From Sulfurisoma sediminicola (GTDB lineage: Bacteria; Pseudomonadota; Gammaproteobacteria; Burkholderiales; Rhodocyclaceae), in assembly GCF_003865015.1 (NCBI RefSeq), contig NZ_BHVV01000008.1:496001-560000 (forward strand): a DNA stretch of 64,000 bases, written 5' to 3'. The position numbers were made by a program, and so were the translations under genes. This document shows positions 31,740-41,043 of the stretch, piece by piece. Positions within the stretch are counted from its first letter, which is position 1. Every line of letters starts with the position of its first letter. The notes under the pieces were generated by a model. It saw only the letters and a program-made list of their open reading frames with translations, was not told the origin of the DNA and ran no database searches.

Positions 31740-31946
31740 GAATCCGTCGCCAATAACAAGAGCCAGAACGGATTCGGGCCCGCGGCGGTCGGCGAATTCG
31801 TAGCGCCGGCGTCAGCCACTTCGGCCACACCGCTCCCCGCACCACCCAGGATTCACCCGCCACTCCTCCCGGTTTTCCGGTCGCAGCCGCAGTCCATCCG
31901 CGGCCTCGCGTTTTCCAACGTCCCCTCTCCCCGTCCTCCACGCGCC
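31740..31946 (+). promoter_or_regulatory. C-rich rho leader, candidate rut site
   Basis: The trx-rho gap of 227 bases has an 8-bp inverted repeat (GAATCCGT 31740-31747 with ACGGATTC 31768-31775). From about 31815 a stretch of over 120 bases follows that is strongly C-rich and G-poor on the coding strand, with CCACTCCTCCC and GTCCCCTCTCCCCGTCC. Unstructured C-rich RNA is what Rho loads on, and rho genes are known to be autoregulated by Rho-dependent attenuation in their leaders. The function here is inferred. Confidence 0.55.
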
Positions 31947-33206
31947 ATGCACCTTTCGGAGCTCAAGAATTACCACGTCAGCCAACTGCTGGAAATGGCC
32001 AATGCCGCCGACATCGAAGGCGCCAACCGGCTGCGCAAGCAGGAGCTGATCTTCGCCCTGCTCAAGCAGCACGCCAAGAAGGGCGAGACCATCTACGGCG
32101 ACGGCTGCCTCGAAGTCCTGCCCGACGGCTACGGCTTCCTGCGCTCGCCCGACATTTCCTATCTCGCCGGCACCGACGACATCTACGTCTCGCCGTCTCA
32201 GGTGCGCCGCTTCAACCTGCGCTCGGGCGACACCATCGAGGGCGAGATCCGCACGCCCAAGGACGGCGAGCGCTACTTCGCCCTGGTCAAGCTCGACAAG
32301 GTCAACGGCGGTTCGCCCGAGGCGTGCAAGAACAAGATCCTGTTCGAGAACCTGACGGCGTTGCACCCGACCGAGCACCTGCGGATCGAACGCGACATCC
32401 GCGCCGAGGAGAACACCACCAGCCGCGTCATCGACATGATCGCGCCCATCGGCAAGGGCCAGCGCGGCCTGATCGTGTCCCCGCCCAAGGCGGGCAAGAC
32501 CGTGCTGATGCAACACATCGCCCACGCCATCACCGCCAACCATCCCGAAGTCGTGCTCATCGTGCTGCTGATCGACGAGCGCCCCGAGGAAGTGACCGAG
32601 ATGACGCGCACCGTGCGCGGCGAGGTGGTCGCCTCGACCTTCGACGAACCGGCCACGCGTCATGTACAAGTGGCTGAAATGGTGATCGAGAAGGCCAAGC
32701 GCCTGACCGAGCACAAGAAGGACGTGGTCATCCTGCTCGACTCCATCACGCGACTGGCCCGCGCCTACAACACCGTGCAGCCGGCCTCGGGCAAGGTTCT
32801 GACCGGCGGCGTGGACGCCAATGCCCTGCAGAAGCCCAAGCGCTTCTTCGGCGCCGCGCGCAACCTCGAGGAAGGCGGCTCGCTCACCATCATCGCCACG
32901 GCGCTGGTGGACACCGGCAGCCGCATGGACGAGGTGATCTACGAGGAATTCAAGGGCACCGGCAACATGGAGATCCACCTCGACCGCCGCATGGCCGAGA
33001 AGCGCATCTACCCGGCGATCAACGTCAATCGCTCCGGCACCCGCCGCGAGGAACTGCTGCTCGAACCCACCGTGCTGCAGAAGATGTGGATCCTGCGCAA
33101 GCTGCTCTACAACATGGACGATCTCGAGGCGATGGAATTCCTCCTCGACAAGATCAAGGCCACCAAGAACAACGGCGAATTCTTCGACGCGATGCGCAGG
33201 GGCTGA
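31947..33206 (+). CDS. rho: Transcription termination factor Rho
   Basis: Hexameric RNA-dependent ATPase ending untranslated transcripts. The N-terminal domain ([18 protein letters not shown]) is followed by the cold-shock-like primary RNA site (DGYGFLRSP), Walker A (SPPKAGKT), Walker B ([10 protein letters not shown]) and the Q/R loops. 419 residues, standard length without a long insertion. It is followed at once by an intrinsic terminator that overlaps the stop codon. Confidence 0.98.
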   Translation: MHLSELKNYHVSQLLEMANAADIEGANRLRKQELIFALLKQHAKKGETIYGDGCLEVLPDGYGFLRSPDISYLAGTDDIYVSPSQVRRFNLRSGDTIEGEIRTPKDGERYFALVKLDKVNGGSPEACKNKILFENLTALHPTEHLRIERDIRAEENTTSRVIDMIAPIGKGQRGLIVSPPKAGKTVLMQHIAHAITANHPEVVLIVLLIDERPEEVTEMTRTVRGEVVASTFDEPATRHVQVAEMVIEKAKRLTEHKKDVVILLDSITRLARAYNTVQPASGKVLTGGVDANALQKPKRFFGAARNLEEGGSLTIIATALVDTGSRMDEVIYEEFKGTGNMEIHLDRRMAEKRIYPAINVNRSGTRREELLLEPTVLQKMWILRKLLYNMDDLEAMEFLLDKIKATKNNGEFFDAMRRG

Positions 33207-33217
33207 CGCCCCTTTTT
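33198..33217 (+). terminator. Intrinsic terminator of rho
   Basis: AGGGGC (33198-33203) pairs with GCCCCT (33208-33213) around a four-base loop containing the rho stop codon, followed by a T run. Compact and convincing. Confidence 0.85.
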
Positions 33218-33252
33218 GTATGGCCGGTTTTGGCCGCGGCCGCCGCTGCGCG

Positions 33253-33277
33253 GCTTAACTTGCGGTGCAAGTTAGCC
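33253..33277 (+). other. Hairpin/palindrome upstream of rpmE
   Basis: TAACTTGC and GCAAGTTA flank a GGT loop, extended by GGC/GCC with one bulged T. It lies in the rho-rpmE gap about 135 bases before the rpmE ATG and lacks a T tract, so it is not a simple terminator. It could be an operator or a leader structure. Confidence 0.5.
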
Positions 33278-33411
33278 TTCGCCGCAACAGCCCAAACAGC
33301 CGGTCTGTTGTAACGCGATGCGTCGAGGTTGATTTCCCGGCGATTTTTCGGGATAATTGCGCGTTTTCCGCTCCACCCCGGCCCCGGAGCGAGGTACTGA
33401 GGACCAAGGAA

Positions 33412-33624
33412 ATGAAAGAAGGCATCCACCCGAACTACAACGAGATTGAAGTGACCTGCTCCTGCGGCGCCATCTTCAAGACCCGTTCGACCAACAGCAA
33501 GCCGCTGCACATCGAGGTCTGCTCCGCCTGCCACCCCTTCTACACCGGCAAGCAGAAGATCGTCGACACCGCCGGCCGCGTCGAGCGCTTCCGCCAGAAA
33601 TACGGCAAGCGCGCGGCCGCCTGA
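33412..33624 (+). CDS. rpmE: 50S ribosomal protein L31, zinc-binding form
   Basis: Seventy residues starting [16 protein letters not shown]. The Cys pairs CSC and CSAC supply the zinc ligands of the C+ form (as opposed to the zinc-free paralogue used in zinc starvation). AAGGA precedes the ATG closely. Followed by a strong terminator. Confidence 0.95.
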   Translation: MKEGIHPNYNEIEVTCSCGAIFKTRSTNSKPLHIEVCSACHPFYTGKQKIVDTAGRVERFRQKYGKRAAA

Positions 33625-33641
33625 GCGTAGCCGCACGCCAG

Positions 33642-33666
33642 AAAAGGCAGCTTCGGCTGCCTTTTT
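33642..33666 (+). terminator. Intrinsic terminator of rpmE
   Basis: AAAAGGCAGC-TTCG-GCTGCCTTTTT: a 10-bp stem closed by a stable UUCG-type tetraloop, with a T tract. Confidence 0.92.
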
Positions 33667-33684
33667 AATTTCCGTCGCCCGCCG

Positions 33685-35304
33685 ATGCCCCCGCCCCCCC
33701 GGCCACGGCCCGCAACGCCGGCATCCTCGCTGCCGCTGTCCACCATGGCGATGGCACTGCTCTGCGCCGTCTGGCTGATCGCCGGAGCCGTCGGCCACGA
33801 TCCCTGGAAGACCGACGACGCCGTCCATCTCGGCATCGTCTTCAGCCTGCTGAAGGACGGCGGCTGGCTGATCCCGAAAATCGCCGGCGACCCCTGGGCC
33901 GGCACGGCGCCGCTCTATCACTGGGTCGCCGCCGTGGTCGCGACGCCCATGCAGTGGCTGCTGCCGCTTCACGACGCGGCGCGCCTGGCCACCGTGTTGT
34001 TCGGCGGCCTGACCCTGATCGCGCTGGCAGGTACCGCACGCACGCTCTACGACCGCGATGCCGGGCTCGCCGCGCCCCTGCTGGCGATCGGTACGCTCGG
34101 CCTGCTGGTGCCGCTGCACGACGCCCACCCCGTTCCCGCCCTGCTGGCCTGCCAGGCCCTGACCTACTGGGGCCTGGCCAAGCTCGGCAAGCGTCCGCTG
34201 GCCGGCGGGATTCTGCTCGGCCTGGGGCTCGGCGGCGGCTTTCTCGCCGACGGCCTCACCGCGATCGCCATTACCGCTCCCCTGTTGTTCCTGCTCGGCA
34301 CCCCGCGCTGGCGCGACGCCAGACCCTGGCCCGGCCTGCTGGTGGCAAGCGCCGTCGCCCTGCCGCTCGCGCTGTCCTGGCCGCTCGCGCTGTATTTCTC
34401 CGACGCAAGCTACCTCGCCGCCTGGTGGTCCAGCGAATGGCGCCTGCTGGTTCCGGCGCCGGCAACGAGCGCCGTCGGCGATCTGCTCGAACTCTTCGGT
34501 TGGGCGGCCTTTCCGGTGTGGCCCATCGCCGGCTGGGCGCTGTGGGCCAATCGCAGGCGGCTGGCGGAGCCCGCCCTCCTGCTGCCGCTGGCCGGCACAC
34601 TGATCGGCCTGCTCTGGCTGCTGAGCCGCGAGGCCCGTGCGCTGCATGCCCTGCCGGCACTGCTGCCGCTCATCCTGCTTGCCGCTGCCGGCGCCGGGAA
34701 GTTGCGGCGCGGAGCGGCCAACGCGCTCGACTGGTTCGGCATGACGACCTTCACGCTCGCCGTCGGGCTGGTCTGGCTGGGTGCGAGCGCCATGCTCGCC
34801 GGCTGGCCCCCGAAACTTGCCCGCAACTTCGCCAAGCTCGCCCCCGGCTTCACCGCCGAAGTCTCCTGGTTCGCCATGACCGTAGCGTTCGCCGCTACCG
34901 CAGCCTGGCTATTCGCGCTGGTCCGCCTGCCGCGCTCGCCGTGGCGGGCGGTGACGCATTGGGCCATCGGGGTCGCCGTCGGCTGGGTGCTGCTGGTGGC
35001 GTTGTGGCTGCCCTGGGTCGATTACGGCAAGACCTACCGGCCGGTCGCGGCCGCGCTGCTGGCGGCGTTGCCCGAAGGCTCAGGCTGCATCGCCCGCAGC
35101 GGGCTCGGCCTGCCGCAGCGCGCTTCGCTCGACTACTTCGCCGGCATCCGCACGGTCGCGCCGCCCGAAGGCCGCCGTCAGTGTCGCCTGCTGCTGGTGC
35201 AAGGGCCACCGCGCGAGGAAGCACAGCCGGGCTGGACCAGGATCTGGGAAGGCAACCGCCCCGGCGACAAGAACGAGCGGCTGCGCCTCTACCGCAGAAA
35301 CTAG
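33685..35304 (+). CDS. ArnT/PMT-type membrane glycosyltransferase
   Basis: 539 residues with about 10-12 hydrophobic segments. The N-terminal periplasmic loop after the first helix holds [16 protein letters not shown], equivalent to the catalytic Asp/Glu-containing loop of ArnT-like (GT83) lipid-linked sugar transferases. A modest periplasmic C-terminal domain follows. Such enzymes move a sugar from a polyprenyl phosphate to lipid A, protein or another envelope acceptor. Donor and acceptor cannot be told. Its TAG stop shares the CTAG tetranucleotide with the orn stop on the other strand. Confidence 0.75.
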   Translation: MPPPPRPRPATPASSLPLSTMAMALLCAVWLIAGAVGHDPWKTDDAVHLGIVFSLLKDGGWLIPKIAGDPWAGTAPLYHWVAAVVATPMQWLLPLHDAARLATVLFGGLTLIALAGTARTLYDRDAGLAAPLLAIGTLGLLVPLHDAHPVPALLACQALTYWGLAKLGKRPLAGGILLGLGLGGGFLADGLTAIAITAPLLFLLGTPRWRDARPWPGLLVASAVALPLALSWPLALYFSDASYLAAWWSSEWRLLVPAPATSAVGDLLELFGWAAFPVWPIAGWALWANRRRLAEPALLLPLAGTLIGLLWLLSREARALHALPALLPLILLAAAGAGKLRRGAANALDWFGMTTFTLAVGLVWLGASAMLAGWPPKLARNFAKLAPGFTAEVSWFAMTVAFAATAAWLFALVRLPRSPWRAVTHWAIGVAVGWVLLVALWLPWVDYGKTYRPVAAALLAALPEGSGCIARSGLGLPQRASLDYFAGIRTVAPPEGRRQCRLLLVQGPPREEAQPGWTRIWEGNRPGDKNERLRLYRRN

Positions 35305-35846
35305 ACCTTCAGGAAGTTCGCCCGGTAGTACTTGAGTTCCTCGATGGACTCGTAGATGTCGGCGAGCGCCTGGTGCTTGCCGCCCTTCTTGACGCCCTTG
35401 GCGATCTCCGGCGTCCACCGCTTGCACAGCTCCTTGAGCGTCGAGACGTCGAGGTTGCGGTAGTGGAAGTAGTCCTCGAGCTCAGGCATGTAGCGCGCCA
35501 TGAAGCGGCGGTCCTGGCAGATCGAGTTGCCGCACATCGGCGACTTGCCCTTGGGAACATGGCGCTTGAGGAACTGCAGCGCCTGCGCCTCGACCTCGGC
35601 CTCGTCGAGTACCGAGTCCTTGACCTTCTGCACCAGCCCCGATTTGCCGTGGGTGTTCTTGTTCCAGTCGTCCATGCCGTCGAGCATGGCGTCGCTCTGA
35701 TGGACCACCCAGACCGCGCTCTCGGCGATCAGTTCGAGCTGCGAATTGGTGATCACCATCGCCATCTCGATGATGCGGTCGCTGTCCGGCTTGAGGCCCG
35801 TCATCTCCATGTCCAGCCAGATGAGGGCGTTCTGGTCCTGTGCCAT
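35301..35846 (-). CDS. orn: Oligoribonuclease
   Basis: DEDDh 3'-5' exoribonuclease clearing 2-5-mer RNAs, including pGpG from c-di-GMP breakdown, which links it functionally to the EAL and YajQ proteins here. Start [18 protein letters not shown] at 35846 contains the first acidic pair; [18 protein letters not shown] holds the final Asp. 181 residues, normal. The longer upstream frame was rejected because it would run into the divergent gene. Confidence 0.96.
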   Translation of the reverse strand: MAQDQNALIWLDMEMTGLKPDSDRIIEMAMVITNSQLELIAESAVWVVHQSDAMLDGMDDWNKNTHGKSGLVQKVKDSVLDEAEVEAQALQFLKRHVPKGKSPMCGNSICQDRRFMARYMPELEDYFHYRNLDVSTLKELCKRWTPEIAKGVKKGGKHQALADIYESIEELKYYRANFLKV

Positions 35847-35929
35847 AATCCTTGCGCTTTCAAGCGTTGCCGGTCGTCGCGATCGGCGATGGCTTGCATT
35901 CTGGCATATTTCCCCCCATCTTCCGGTCC

Positions 35930-37174
35930 GTGGCACAGGTCTTTCCCCTCGTTTTCCTGACGGCGCTCGCCCTGACGACGGCGCTGCGCGCATGGCTGGC
36001 GCTGCGCCAGCTACGCCACGTGCTCGCCCATCGCAGGTCGGTCCCGGCCGAGTTCGCCGACCGCATCTCGCTGGCCGAGCACCACAAGGCCGCCGACTAC
36101 ACCACGGCGAAGACCCGGCTGGCCTTGGTCGAGCTCGGCGTCGATACCGCGCTGCTGCTCGTCTTCACCTTCGGCGGCCTGCTCGCCGCCTTCGACCAGT
36201 TCTGGCGCGGCGCTTTCGCCGGCCCGGGTTACGGCCACGGGATCGCCCTGTTCGCCAGCATCGGCATCACCGGCTTCTGCGTCGGCCTGCCCACCGCGCT
36301 CTACCGCACCTTCGTGCTCGAGGCACGCTTCGGCTTCAACAAGATGACCCCGGCGCTCTACATCGCCGACCTCGCCAAGCAGCTCCTGCTGACGGTGGCG
36401 ATCGGCGGGCCGCTGCTGCTCGCCGTGCTCTGGCTCATGGGCGCGATGGGCTCGCTGTGGTGGTTCTACGTCTGGACCGCCTGGCTCGGCTTCAACCTGC
36501 TGGTGATGCTGCTCTACCCGACCTTCATCGCCCCCCTGTTCAACAAGTTCTCGCCGCTGGCCGAGGGCGAGATGAAGACCCGCATCGAGGCGCTGCTGGC
36601 GCGCTGCGGCTTCGCCAGCTCGGGCCTGTTCGTGATGGACGGCTCGAAGCGCTCGGCCCACGGCAACGCCTACTTCACCGGCTTCGGCCGGGCGAAGCGC
36701 ATCGTCTTCTTCGACACCCTGCTCGACAAGCTCGCCCCCGCCGAGGTCGAGGCGGTGCTGGCGCACGAACTCGGCCACTTCAAGCATCGCCACGTCTGGA
36801 AGCGCATCGCCGCGATGTCCGCGCTGTCGCTCGCCTTCCTCTGGCTGCTCGGCCAGCTGATCGACCAGCCGTGGTTCTATGGCGGACTCGGCGTCGCCCA
36901 CCCCGGCACGGCGATGGCGCTGATCCTCTTCTCGCTGGTACTGCCGGTGTTCGCCTTCCCCTTCGGCCCGCTGATGTCGTGGCTGTCGCGCCGCCACGAG
37001 TTCGAGGCCGACGCCTATGCCGCGCGGCAGGCCGGCGGCGGCGACCTCGTCAGCGCGCTGGTCAAGCTCTACCGCGACAACGCCGCGACGCTGACTCCCG
37101 ACCCGCTGCACTCGCTGTTTTATGATTCGCATCCGCCCGCCAGCCAGCGCATCGCCCACCTTAAGTCCGCCTGA
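35930..37174 (+). CDS. Ste24-type M48 membrane metallopeptidase
   Basis: About 414 residues with an N-terminal multi-helix membrane domain (PF16491-like) and a C-terminal M48 peptidase domain. The zinc motif [10 protein letters not shown] and the third ligand region [12 protein letters not shown] are intact. Bacterial Ste24 homologues act in membrane protein quality control. GTG at 35930 ([10 protein letters not shown]) is chosen because the longer TTG start at 35852 would leave only five bases to the divergent orn start codon and no room for promoters. No strong ribosome site helps decide. Confidence 0.85.
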   Translation: MAQVFPLVFLTALALTTALRAWLALRQLRHVLAHRRSVPAEFADRISLAEHHKAADYTTAKTRLALVELGVDTALLLVFTFGGLLAAFDQFWRGAFAGPGYGHGIALFASIGITGFCVGLPTALYRTFVLEARFGFNKMTPALYIADLAKQLLLTVAIGGPLLLAVLWLMGAMGSLWWFYVWTAWLGFNLLVMLLYPTFIAPLFNKFSPLAEGEMKTRIEALLARCGFASSGLFVMDGSKRSAHGNAYFTGFGRAKRIVFFDTLLDKLAPAEVEAVLAHELGHFKHRHVWKRIAAMSALSLAFLWLLGQLIDQPWFYGGLGVAHPGTAMALILFSLVLPVFAFPFGPLMSWLSRRHEFEADAYAARQAGGGDLVSALVKLYRDNAATLTPDPLHSLFYDSHPPASQRIAHLKSA

Positions 37175-37186
37175 AAGGAGAACTCC

Positions 37187-37492
37187 ATGCGTTCACCCCT
37201 GCTCACCGCCGCCCTGCTCGCCACCCTCGCCGGCGCCGCTTGTGCCGCAGATAAGATCGACGTCAAGGCCGGCAAGGCCCTCCACGACAAACAGTGCGTG
37301 AATTGCCACGTGCAACGCTGGGGCGGCGACGGCAGTGCCGTCTATACCCGCGCCGACCGCAAGATCAATGATGCGACCAGCCTGCGCCAGCGCGTTGCCG
37401 CCTGCAGCGCGCAGACCGGCGCCAAGTTCTTCCCCGAGGACGAGGCCAACGTCGCCGCCTGGCTTGCCCAGACCTACTACAAGTTCAAGTGA
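37187..37492 (+). CDS. Small periplasmic c-type cytochrome
   Basis: 101 residues with a signal peptide (about 1-20, ending ACA) and one haem motif CVNCH near residue 37. A Met axial ligand is not obvious in the short C-terminal part. AAGGAGA precedes the ATG. It follows the M48 gene by 12 bases and its stop lies one base before the phhB start, so it is in the same operon. The electron-transfer partner is unknown. Confidence 0.85.
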   Translation: MRSPLLTAALLATLAGAACAADKIDVKAGKALHDKQCVNCHVQRWGGDGSAVYTRADRKINDATSLRQRVAACSAQTGAKFFPEDEANVAAWLAQTYYKFK

Positions 37493-37493
37493 T

Positions 37494-37787
37494 ATGGCTC
37501 CCCTGAACGCACTCCACGACAGCGAGATCGCGACGCGGCTGGCCACGCTCGACGGCTGGGCGCGTCATGCCACCCGCATCGTCAAGATCTTCCGCTTCGC
37601 CAACTATTACGAGACCATGGCCTTCGTCAATGCGGTGGCATGGATCGCCCACCGCAGCGACCATCATCCCGACCTCGAGGTCGGCTACAACCACTGCACC
37701 GTGAGTTTCACCACCCACGACGCAGGCGGCCTCACGGCCAGGGACTTTGACGGCGCGGCCAAGATCGACGCGCTGTTCAGCCTTTGA
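37494..37787 (+). CDS. phhB: Pterin-4a-carbinolamine dehydratase
   Basis: 97-residue PCD/DCoH family protein with the signature HRSDHHPDLEVGYNHCTV and the C-terminal LTARDFDGAAKID block. It dehydrates 4a-hydroxytetrahydropterin. No phenylalanine hydroxylase lies nearby, so a role in molybdopterin or general pterin metabolism is also possible. The ATG at 37494 directly follows the cytochrome stop. Confidence 0.92.
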   Translation: MAPLNALHDSEIATRLATLDGWARHATRIVKIFRFANYYETMAFVNAVAWIAHRSDHHPDLEVGYNHCTVSFTTHDAGGLTARDFDGAAKIDALFSL

Positions 37788-38656
37788 GCCTCACCGGCAT
37801 CGTCACCGCCGCCTTCGGACGGCACTACGAAATCACCCTCGACGATGGTCGCGTCGTCAACGGCATTCCGCGCGGCAAGAAAAGCCCCTACGCCTGCGGC
37901 GACCGCGTCAGCCTCGGCCCGCTGCACGACAGCGAAGCCCAGATCCTCACCCACGCCCCGCGCAAGTCGCTGCTCTACCGCAGCGACGAGTGGAAGCAGA
38001 AGCTCATCGCCGCCAATGCGACGCAGATCGTCCTGGTCGTCGCGACGGAACCCGGCTTCAGCGACGAACTGATCTCGCGCGCCTTCGTCGCCGCGCTGCA
38101 CGAACAGATGCGCGTGGTGATCGCGCTCAACAAGGTCGACCTGGCCGACCGCCTGGCGGGTGCCCGCGCCCAGCTCGCACCCTTCATCGCGGCGTTTGCC
38201 AGCGTCGATCTGCCCATCGTCGAACTCCACGCCCATACGGACGTGACGCCGCTCCTGCCCTGGCTTGCCGGCCAGCTCTCGGTGCTGGTCGGGCAGAGCG
38301 GCATGGGCAAATCCACCATCACCAACGCGCTCGTTCCCGGGGCCGGTGCCGCGACCCGCGAAATTTCGACGGCGCTCGATTCCGGCAAGCACACCACTAC
38401 CCACGCCCGCCTCTACCGCCTCGACGACAACAGCGGCCTGATCGACTCGCCCGGCCTGCAGGAATTCGGCCTCGGCCATTTGAGCTTCGGCGAAATTGAA
38501 CATGGCTTTCCCGAATTCCGCGCTCTGGTCGCCGGCTGCCGCTTCCGCGACTGTCGCCACCGCAACGAGCCCGACTGCGCCGTCAAGCAGGCCCTCGCCA
38601 CCGGGGAAATCGACCCGCGCCGCTACGCCCATTTCCTCGCCATCACCGGACGGTGA
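37784..38656 (+). CDS. rsgA: Ribosome small-subunit-dependent GTPase A
   Basis: Circularly permuted GTPase maturing the 30S subunit. An N-terminal OB fold is followed by G4 NKVD, G1 GQSGMGKST, G3 DSPGLQEFG, and a zinc knuckle with Cys and His residues (GCRFRDCRHRNEPDC). 290 residues. The TTG start overlaps the phhB stop, and the OB-fold reading begins right there, so TTG is accepted. Confidence 0.94.
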   Translation: MSLTGIVTAAFGRHYEITLDDGRVVNGIPRGKKSPYACGDRVSLGPLHDSEAQILTHAPRKSLLYRSDEWKQKLIAANATQIVLVVATEPGFSDELISRAFVAALHEQMRVVIALNKVDLADRLAGARAQLAPFIAAFASVDLPIVELHAHTDVTPLLPWLAGQLSVLVGQSGMGKSTITNALVPGAGAATREISTALDSGKHTTTHARLYRLDDNSGLIDSPGLQEFGLGHLSFGEIEHGFPEFRALVAGCRFRDCRHRNEPDCAVKQALATGEIDPRRYAHFLAITGR

Positions 38657-39726
38657 TGGCGCACCTGTTCGTCGATATTTCCTCGCATGGCTTCGGCCAC
38701 CTGGCGCAGACGGCGCCGGTGCTCAATCGCCTCGCGGAGCTGCGCCCCGACCTGCGCCTGACCCTGCGCACAGCGCTGCCGCCGGAAAAACTCGCTCAGC
38801 GCATGGCGGCGCCGTTCGAGTTGATCGCGGCTGCGAGCGACTTCGGCTACCGCATGATCGACGCGTTGACCATCGATGGCCCTGCCACGGCTGCCGCCTA
38901 CCGTGCAGCCCACGCGGACTTTGCGGCGGACGTCGAACGCGAGGCGCGGCTGCTCGAACGCGTCGGCGCCGACGCCGTGTTCGCCAATGTCTCCTACCGG
39001 CCGCTGGCCGGCGCCGCGCGTGCCGGCATTCCGGCCATCGCGATGTGCTCGCTCAACTGGGCCGATCTGTTCGAACACTTTTTCGGTGCGAAAGCCTGGG
39101 CGCCACCCGTCCACGCCGAGATGCTGACTGCCTACCGTTCGGCCGCTTTCCTGCGCACCACGCCGGGCATGCCGATGCACGAACTCGACGGTGTCATCGG
39201 CATCGGTCCCATCGCAAGCATCGGCCGCGGACGTCGCGTCGAGCTCTGCAGAACACTCGGCATCTCGCCGGCATCTCGCCTCGTCCTCGTCGCGCTCGGC
39301 GGCATCCCGACACGACTGCCGGTCGAAGACTGGCCCGCGCGCGTGAACACGCACTGGCTCGTTCCCGCCGCATGGCAGGTGGCGCGCTCCGATATGTCGG
39401 CCTTCGAGCCGCTCGGCTGGCCCTTCGCCGATCTGCTCGCATCAAGCGACGCCGTCGTCACCAAACCGGGCTATGGCACCTTCGCCGAGGCGGCATGCAA
39501 CGGCACGGCCGTGCTCTACCAGCGCCGCGAGGACTGGCCCGAGCAGGACTGCCTGATCGAGTGGTTGAGCAAGAACGCCCGCGCCCGCGAGATCACCGGG
39601 AACGAACTGCGGAGCGGAGCGCTCGGCGCCGTGCTCGATGAAGTCCTCTCGGCTGCCGTGCCGCCGGCGCCGGCCACCGACGGCATCGAGCAGGCCGCGC
39701 GCCACCTCGCCACCCTGCTCCAATGA
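38656..39726 (+). CDS. GT-B-fold glycosyltransferase-like protein
   Basis: 356 residues. The start (MAHLFVDISSHGFGHLAQTAPVL) has the glycine-rich N-lobe loop of MurG/UGT-like GT-B enzymes. The C-lobe block KPGYGTFAEAACNGTAVLYQ resembles the donor-binding site. ATG at 38656 overlaps the rsgA stop; a GTG one codon earlier is possible. No specific acceptor can be named, and related sequences are usually left as hypothetical. Confidence 0.65.
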   Translation: MAHLFVDISSHGFGHLAQTAPVLNRLAELRPDLRLTLRTALPPEKLAQRMAAPFELIAAASDFGYRMIDALTIDGPATAAAYRAAHADFAADVEREARLLERVGADAVFANVSYRPLAGAARAGIPAIAMCSLNWADLFEHFFGAKAWAPPVHAEMLTAYRSAAFLRTTPGMPMHELDGVIGIGPIASIGRGRRVELCRTLGISPASRLVLVALGGIPTRLPVEDWPARVNTHWLVPAAWQVARSDMSAFEPLGWPFADLLASSDAVVTKPGYGTFAEAACNGTAVLYQRREDWPEQDCLIEWLSKNARAREITGNELRSGALGAVLDEVLSAAVPPAPATDGIEQAARHLATLLQ

Positions 39727-39757
39727 AAAAGGGCCGGCCCCTTGCGAGGCCGGCCCC
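39726..39757 (-). terminator. Bidirectional hairpin terminator
   Basis: GGGCCGGCC and GGCCGGCCC form a 9-bp GC stem between the convergent GT-B-like gene and the thiolase. On the minus strand it is followed by TTTTT, so it best serves the thiolase. Confidence 0.8.
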
Positions 39758-39777
39758 TGCTTGCTGCGGGGCGACGC

Positions 39778-40965
39778 TTAGATGCGTTCCCAGATCGTGG
39801 TGATGCCCTGGCCGCCGCCGATGCACATGGTGGCGAGGCCATAGCGGCCATTGACGCGGATCATCTCGTGCAGCAGCTTGGTCACGATTACCGCGCCGGT
39901 GGCGCCGACCGGGTGGCCGAGTGCGATGGCGCCGCCGTTGACGTTGGTCTTGGCCGGATCGAAGCCCAGGTTCTTGGCCACGGTCAGCGACTGCACGGCG
40001 AAGGCTTCGTTGGACTCGATCACGTCGATCTTGTCGAGCGTGAGGCCGGCCCTGGCGAGCGCGACCTTGGTCGAGGGGATCGGGCCTTCGCCCATCACGT
40101 CGTTGGGCACGCCGGCGATGGCGTAGGCGACCAGGCGCGCGATCGGCTTGCAGCCGGCGGCGGCGGCCTTGGCGGCGTCGGCCAGGATCAGTGCGGCGGC
40201 GGCGTCGTTGATGCCCGAGGCGTTGCCGGCGGTGACGGTGCCGTCCTTCTTGAACGCGGGCTTCATCTTGGCCAGCGATTCCATGGTGGTGCCGGCGCGC
40301 GGATGCTCGTCGGTGTCGAACACCACGTCGCCCTTGCGCGTCTTGAACGTGAGCGGCACGATCTGCGACTTGAAGCGGCCCTCGGCGATCGCCTTGGCCG
40401 CGCGCGTCTGCGACTCGACGGCGAAGGCATCCTGCTGCTCGCGCGTGATGCCGTGCTTGGCAGCGAGGTTCTCGGCGGTGATGCCCATGTGGCCCACGCC
40501 GAACGGGTCGGTCAGCACCGACACCATGGCGTCGATGGCTTGGGTGTCGCCCATGCGCGCGCCCGAGCGCAGCGCCGGCAGCAGGTAGGCGCCGCGGGAC
40601 ATCACCTCGACGCCGCCGCCGAGGGCGAAGTCCGCGTCGCCGAGCAGGATGGCCTGCGCCGAGTTGACGATGGCCTGCTGCGACGAGCCGCAGAGGCGGT
40701 TGACCGCGAAAGCGGTCGAATCCATGGACATGCCGGCCTGGATGGTCGACACGCGCGCGACGTAGGGATAACGCGACTCGGTCGGAATGCAGTTGCCGAC
40801 CGTGGCGAAGCTGATCTGCTTCGGATCGATGCCGGCGCGGGCGATCGCCTCCTTGAAGACCAGGCCGCCAAGCTCGGACGGCTCGATGCCGGCGAGCGCG
40901 CCGTTGAACGTACCCACCGCGCTGCGCACGGCACTCAGTGCTACCACTTCCCTCTTGTCAGCCAT
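39778..40965 (-). CDS. Acetyl-CoA C-acetyltransferase (beta-ketothiolase)
   Basis: 395-residue thiolase. The nucleophile Cys is in NRLCGSSQQA near residue 90, the His in GGAIALGHPVGATGA, and the second Cys in MCIGGGQG. The sequence favours the biosynthetic/BktB-type acetyl- or ketoacyl-CoA thiolase, used in polyhydroxyalkanoate or fatty-acid metabolism. No other PHA genes are in view. AGGAGA stands before the ATG. Confidence 0.93.
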   Translation of the reverse strand: MADKREVVALSAVRSAVGTFNGALAGIEPSELGGLVFKEAIARAGIDPKQISFATVGNCIPTESRYPYVARVSTIQAGMSMDSTAFAVNRLCGSSQQAIVNSAQAILLGDADFALGGGVEVMSRGAYLLPALRSGARMGDTQAIDAMVSVLTDPFGVGHMGITAENLAAKHGITREQQDAFAVESQTRAAKAIAEGRFKSQIVPLTFKTRKGDVVFDTDEHPRAGTTMESLAKMKPAFKKDGTVTAGNASGINDAAAALILADAAKAAAAGCKPIARLVAYAIAGVPNDVMGEGPIPSTKVALARAGLTLDKIDVIESNEAFAVQSLTVAKNLGFDPAKTNVNGGAIALGHPVGATGAVIVTKLLHEMIRVNGRYGLATMCIGGGQGITTIWERI

Positions 40966-41043
40966 TTTCTTCTCCTGTTATGAAAGCAAAAAACCTTACA
41001 CCCGCCGGCAGGCACGCTGTGTCGTATGCGCCGGCGAACTCCG

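Noticed and set aside
31740-31775. 8-bp inverted repeat after trx as a trx terminator
   Set aside because: The loop is 20 bases and no T tract follows, so there is no support for intrinsic termination.
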